Source: Pardosa pseudoannulata (taxonomy: Eukaryota; Arthropoda; Arachnida; Araneae; Lycosidae). Taken from it: 64,000 bases of DNA. The position numbers and the translations under genes are program-made. Positions within the stretch are counted from its first letter, which is position 1; each line of letters starts with the position of its first letter. Of the stretch, positions 59,210 through 64,000 are shown in pieces. Below the pieces are notes generated by a model that saw nothing but the letters and a program-made list of their open reading frames with translations, made no database searches and was not told where the DNA came from. The stretch covers positions 13,020,763-13,084,762 of the forward strand of contig CM063506.1 of the NCBI GenBank assembly GCA_032207245.1. The letters run 5' to 3'.

Positions 59210-59778
59210 CCCCTTCCGGTATGATTTAATAATGAAAAACTGTGCATGAAATAACCATTTAATTTTTATTTATAAAACTTGTTTCATTTTACAATTCTTA
59301 CATATTCTTAATTAAAATCCACTTTTTACATAGTGTTAAATAATATCAGAAACAGTAAAATTAAGAAAATATCAAAGCAAAACATTAATAAGGTATACAG
59401 ATAATAGTCTTCAAGCTAGTGGTACTTTTCAAAACAAAGTGCAAAGGAATTCTTAATTGTTTACACCGCCAAGTAGTCTCACTTTTAATTTGATTCTTGT
59501 AACACACACGGCATTTCTTAGTAGGTTTTCTTTTATTCTGACTCATTAATTTGGCAATGACTTGTACCAAGAAATTCTAAGTAAACAATATGCAATAGTG
59601 ACTTGTGATTTTCACAAGTGATAAAAGTGTTGCCAAATTCAGTACACTAGAAATTTTAAACTAAATTAATTATCATATTTAACAGTAACTTTAATCGCAT
59701 GACGAGTGTAGCTCGTCATTGTGCGGTATGGAATGAAAAACTAATGACGAGCTAGACTCGTCATTTTAAAGGAAGGGG
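59210..59778. mobile_element. piggyBac element, internally deleted, nested
   Basis: Exact TTAA duplications (59206-59209 and 59779-59782) flank perfect ends CCCCTTCC and GGAAGGGG. The right subterminal region has two palindrome-like blocks, ATGACGAGTGTAGCTCGTCAT and ATGACGAGCTAGACTCGTCAT. The left part keeps a transposase C-terminal fragment on the minus strand. Clean ends and an intact TTAA duplication suggest a comparatively young insertion. Confidence 0.92.
59385..59570 (-). pseudogene. piggyBac transposase C-terminal cysteine-rich fragment
   Basis: The minus-strand frame contains KCRVCYKNQIKSETTWRCKQ, then LRIPLHFV. piggyBac-type transposases usually end with a cross-braced zinc domain of the form CxxC...T.W.C..C...LC...CF..YH. 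Here CRVC, ETTWRC and IPLH match the first half. The later Cys/His pairs are missing or mutated (the expected second Cys after WRC and the CF-YH pair are not seen). The catalytic DDD domain is entirely deleted. The frame starts near the element's interior deletion junction. Non-functional. Confidence 0.75.
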
Positions 59779-60123
59779 TTAAGCTGCCTTTGAATTGGTA
59801 TTTAAAAGGTATCTTGCAAAAACCGGTAGTCTTCGTATGGTAGTCATGTATTCCGTTCGTGACTACTGCGACCTGTACCTGATGTACGGCCTATATAAGC
59901 GAAATGCCTTTCGAACTGTTAGGGAGTGTACCCGCGCATATACTGCTGTTGATATGTTCAGTAAAGTGTTTTTTCTTGCACTGGAAGTGACGTCATACTT
60001 TGTTTTTCGTATTTTTCTCGTAAACTATGGATCTTACAGGTACGCTTCTTTTGGCAGTTTTTATGTACTTCCAACGAGGAATCTAGCTGTTCACAGTTTA
60101 TGCTGTCGTTTTGGGGCACTTTG

Positions 60124-62151
60124 TATATTGAACAATTATGTATTCAGATGTGGAAATTGTCAAGCAGATTTATTTAAATTCTGTGAACCCCACGGAGAGC
60201 ATTGAAATGTATTTCAAGTTAAACGACCAGTAATTGGTACATATAATATACTATATAAGTTGGTCTATAAATCCTTTTCAAGTAGGAATTTTTTAATGAG
60301 GTATTTTTAATATTTTGAGAATTAATTTCAGCAAAACAATTTGTTATAAAATGTTTACCAATTCTTTAAACTTTTATCCCTCTGACTTCTTAAACCGTTC
60401 AAACTTTTAATTTTACATAGTGTATGAGCAAAACAAGGTTTACAATCAGTAAAAGTATTATTTATATAAGTACATTCGTGACGCCAAATTTTATGTGTTT
60501 TTGATATTGACTACCGAAGAAAATAATAAAATTATGAATCTCATTGTTCTAACTTATATAACTTAATGCATTAATAAATATTTAAAGTAACAAGTTCAAG
60601 TAAAAGGCACTGAATTCGCAAAGTACAGTATAATAGAATAACATAATTGCATAATCCAACATAAATTGAGAAACAAAAATTGCAAGACGTCAATACATTT
60701 TAGCATCAGTCAGAAATAGAACTTAATATGACGTGAACTCACGTCAGTAGTTACATTGTTGTAGCATAGATAACTTTTAGAATGCTATTAGTTTGAAAAT
60801 TGGAATTTATAGCAGTTGAAAGATACTAGACTCCTTAAAATAGGTATATTGGAAACAACTATAATAGTAATAGATTTTCACTTGGAACTCCTCCAAATAA
60901 TGTCGTGACCTAAATGTAATATGCAGTAATTAAACATGGCATTGATCCAATGGCATTATAGAGCTGAATTCCTTATCTATTTTCGTGTGTGAAATATTCT
61001 TAAATGTTCTTAATAAATGCTCTGAAATATTCTTAAATAAAAAACAGAAAAGTAAATGAGGGATTAAATAGATTAATATTTTATACGAATTTTTTTTTGG
61101 TTAAACTTATTAGTTTTTTGAACGGGCCAGATAAATGCTTATTTATAGTTACAGTATAATTACACAATACTCTTTTTATAATTAAATGATGCTTAATATT
61201 GATGAAGTTTTATAACCGGTAGAATTTAAATTTTAATTATGACTTTAATACCCTCATATTACAATGAGGATTTCAAAGCTTTAAGAATGATAAAAAAAAT
61301 TCTAGAGAGGTTTCTAGATAGAGCAAAAGTTCATTTTGCCTTTTTTAAGCAATTGAAATTATTTAATAAAGGGTGTTAGTATACATGAAATATTTCCCAA
61401 AATTAAATTTTAGGTTTTTTAAATTTATGGATGTAATGCAATTGAAATACATTTTTGAATTTCAAATATTATATTTTCAAAAATTTTACTTTAATTTTCT
61501 AATGCTTTAGAGCTTAAATGTTAGTGAATTTTAAGTCAATTTTTGCTTTTACTAGTTTTTAAATACAATTAGGTATCCAAAGGAATCCAAAATAATCAAT
61601 TTTAAAGAAAATATCATATATTTAGTTAATTTTTACTGTACTGAATCTTAACTTTAAAGATTAAATACGTTATATACACATACACATAAAAAAAATTACA
61701 GAGTAATTTATAAAATTTTTTAAAGAAAAGTAAATTAAAGTTAAAAAATGAACTTTTACCGTCCCCCTTAAAAATACTTTAATATCTAGAGAAATAATAG
61801 GAAATGTGAAGAAAAGTTTGAGAAGAAAAGCTTTTTCAAAAGTCTTCCCCCCTTCAACATCACTGTTATCAAGAAAAAGAAAAGAAATAAATGAACAGAA
61901 TATAAGCCTAATATTTTGAGAGAGACTGAAAGCTTTGCTGTTGTTAAAACTTTTATTTAAGTTGAAGAAAAAAAAGTTGTAGGAAAGACAAATTACCTGT
62001 GTGTGTTCTTAAGAAAAATTCGGAAAAATTTTGTTTGAATTTAAAACAAGCCTCAGGATTTACCTTCAAATAATAATAGATTTAATATATTTTTCATATA
62101 TTTTAATAACAATATACAGGTTTATAATCACTTTAAGTTTTTTTTTTTTTA
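60124..62151. other. AT-rich block, no gene seen
   Basis: No coding or repeat structure recognised. Confidence 0.5.
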
Positions 62152-62811
62152 CCCCTTTAGTGGACAGTGGTTTCGTAACAAAACCACTTACTAAACACCT
62201 TTTTTTTTTTAAACTTTACTTTTTGGAGTACTTTATTTATCCCTTTATTCTTATTTACAGCTCTAATCTCATACATCTGTGATGTATGGAAGCCAAAAAT
62301 GTACAATGAAGAGCTTCTGCAATTTAAAAAACTTTTGGATGGACGAAGGATTTTTTGATTTTTTATGATTTTGACATTTTAATTTTACAATAGATGATAG
62401 CTCTACATTTAATTTATTTTTTTCTTTTGAAATATATGTATTTAAACTTGCTGTACCCGAGAAGTCAGTAATTCAATTTATCTCTCTTATGACCCCAAAT
62501 ATAAGTATGTATAGAAACAGCACTTGTAAATCGTTAAGCTGTTTATTTATTATACTATTTTATGGATTCTTATTTATTGTTCTCCCAATGTAGTTAAACT
62601 TAAAAAAAAACATAATGTTTATGCTGTACAAAGGGAGGGGTCTGTCAGTTAAACCACTTTTCAAACCATCCTTAAGTATTCTTTAAGGTAAACCCTCCTA
62701 AGAAATGTAAAGAAAATTTATCATACATTTTGCATTTATAAGGATCAAAGATAACATTTATAAATTAGGTACATTAATTCCAGTGAATTTATTTTGGTGA
62801 CGTTTAAAGGG
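62152..62811. mobile_element. Degenerate TTAA-type element
   Basis: Left: TTTA then CCCCTTTAGTGGACAG. Right: GACGTTTAAAGGG then TTAA (62812-62815), that is CCCTTTAAACGTC inverted. The left end contains the stem GTGGTTTCGTAACAAAACCAC. The same stem, inverted, lies beside CTTTAAAGGGTTAA at 52914-52949, supporting a dispersed family. The interior has no recognisable coding. Confidence 0.45.
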
Positions 62812-62815
62812 TTAA

Positions 62816-63091
62816 ATGAATACATAACGCTTTATTAGACTTGTATTACGATCAAAGGTATAAAGTAGAGTTGAAAGCTACTTGTGCCATGAAATGGTAT
62901 TCGTGTACTTCGAGTAAAACTTATTTACGTATTATAAAAAAAAATGTGCCTGTACAATAAAAGAATATGCAGTAAAGCTTGGATTAGTTATTTCAATAGT
63001 GATATCTGTAAACTTGTAACTCAAACGTATTACGATCATCATGAAGGTTTTGTTGACTTCCTAATTTTTCCATTGGAATTGCTAGCTACTA
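62816..63091. other. AT-rich spacer
   Basis: No recognisable element. Confidence 0.5.
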
Positions 63092-63830
63092 GGCGCACCC
63101 AGAAAGTAAGTTTCCCTACTTAAAAGAAAAAAAGAACTCACACTTTCAGGGACATATTTATTGGCAACAAGTACAGCAATGTTTCAGCTATTTTTCAACA
63201 TAGCCACCAGCAGAATTGAGACACTTGTATTGTGGGATCAACTTTTGTATTCCTCTGTAGTAGAAACTCTGCCTCCTGTGAATGGAACCAGCCTTCCTGT
63301 TCCAGAACACCCTGCACATACCTTTCCGTACCGACAGCGTCTTTTTGAATCTGGTCCTGACATAAGATCCAATATGACACCAATACATTAACAGTTGCAT
63401 GGTTTGTGGGGTAAAGTGAAAATAATATAAAGTGCGGGCTAAGTCTCATTGCTCGAGATGATCATGTCAAGGAACTCGTCGCCGTCATCGTGATACCGTA
63501 GCAGCAATATCAGTGCTGCTCATAAGCGTTGAATTTTGTGTTCGAGTGTCAGTTTTGGCTCATAGACCTGGCAGAGCTGACGAGGAATTTCAATTGGTGC
63601 AATGCTTTGTGCATTCAAGATCATTGACCGAACCTTGCATGCGGTGGGAGAAGGAATTAGAGTTTCCATTTCGGACCACTATTGCCACGCTACTGGTAGG
63701 AGTCGGGACCTGTCCAGCTGGCATATGATTGATACGGCATAGATCTGTTACGCATGCGCAATTGACACGGCTAATTACGTTTACTTTAAAGGGGAAAACA
63801 TCAGGAAACTTACTTTCTGGATGAGCCTCA
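63092..63830 (-). mobile_element. Mariner-like element, internally deleted
   Basis: Ends share CCAGAAAGTAAGTTTCC as terminal inverted repeats, within GGCGCACCCAG and GAGGCTCATCCAG, flanked by TA at 63090-63091 and 63831-63832. On the minus strand the 3' part reads SFYYRGIQKLIPQYKCLNSA, then GGYVEK and a stop. This is the C-terminal end typical of some mariner transposases (GI-KL--RY-KCLN--G-YVEK). Upstream frames are broken and the catalytic core is absent. Non-autonomous and decayed, though its TIRs are well kept. Confidence 0.82.
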
Positions 63831-63832
63831 TA

Positions 63833-64000
63833 TTATGAAAATTCACCAGAGAATAAAATTTTGAAGGAATTTAAATATCTGTTTTTAAAGATATTAAAGC
63901 AGATATAGGCAAAGTACTTATAAGAACATACCAGAAATACTTCTATTTTCTCTAATTTTCCAATGGTATTTCTATACCAAAGGAAATTTCTTAGTCTTCT
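63833..64000. other. AT-rich end of window
   Basis: No recognisable element. Confidence 0.6.

Larger units (their letters stand above)
58915..60123. mobile_element. Long-TIR element carrying a nested piggyBac
   Basis: TATA flanks the ends on both sides. The left end CAGGGTGTCCCAAAGCGACC and the inverted right end CAAAGTGCCCCAAAACGACA stay alignable for roughly 150 bp or more (ACAGCTACATTCCTC / ACAGCTAGATTCCTC, TACATAAAGACTGCC, ATAGTTT, TATGACGTCACT). Without the nested element it is about 640 bp and non-coding. The 136-codon plus-strand frame at 59795-60205 lies mainly in the right arm and is incidental. The same terminal motif is seen at 6178-6720. Confidence 0.8.

Noticed and set aside
59795..60205. 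136-codon plus-strand open frame
   Set aside because: Most of it is the right terminal inverted repeat of the long-TIR element, and it runs past the element's end.
63161..63391. Plus-strand 76-codon frame
   Set aside because: It is the antisense of the mariner C-terminal coding region, which has clear family motifs on the minus strand.

Overview
The window looks like a piece of an AT-rich animal nuclear genome. The one clearly recognisable host gene reads closest, from memory, to arthropod Eip63E/CDK14. The mixture of mariner/Tc1, piggyBac-like, Tigger, hAT, Helitron, Jockey and LTR remnants also fits an arthropod, and a chelicerate such as a spider is possible but cannot be proved from sequence alone. 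Nothing bacterial, CRISPR-like or operon-like is present. Most of the sequence is intron or intergenic DNA packed with decayed transposons and long TA/TG microsatellites.

Host genes. Five exons on the minus strand (17166-17075, 9621-9542, 7178-7084, 1357-1295, 1214-1153) join without a break in frame. They encode the N-lobe of a cyclin-dependent kinase of the CDK14/Eip63E class, including the glycine loop, the VALK lysine, the PFTAIRE helix and the start of the HRD motif. The gene continues past the left edge of the window. Possible alternative first coding exons lie at 41586-41551 and, more weakly, 27335-27264. On the plus strand, a well-formed first coding exon at 31620-31764 and a phase-compatible candidate second exon at 49500-49555 suggest an unrecognised second gene, which would overlap the kinase gene on the opposite strand if the 41.5 kb exon is real.

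Layout. 0-18 kb: kinase exons with introns holding a TTAA MITE, a deleted mariner, a long-TIR MITE, a piggyBac-like end, a Helitron, a near-perfect hairpin, a decayed Tc1 and an internally deleted Tc1 with intact ends. 18-31 kb: a retroelement tail, a Tigger with a tandemly repeated left end and a hAT MITE nested in it, two tRNA-type SINEs, a 5'-truncated Jockey copy, a full-length non-autonomous Helitron and piggyBac-like ends. 31-48 kb: the plus-strand first exon, a divergent Helitron between long direct repeats, a 230-bp tandem array, a TTAA MITE, more Helitrons, a tandem array of about 0.5 kb units and a solo LTR. 48-58 kb: microsatellites abutting solo-LTR-like elements, including an inverted pair. 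58-64 kb: a long-TIR element with a nested piggyBac that keeps a zinc-finger fragment, a TTAA element and a mariner deletion derivative.

No convincing novel molecular system was found. The most useful leads are the unrecognised plus-strand gene, the alternative kinase first exons, and the Helitron family, which carries a conserved CRE-like palindrome. Coordinates of decayed repeats are approximate; exon, TA, TTAA and target-site-duplication boundaries were counted base by base.
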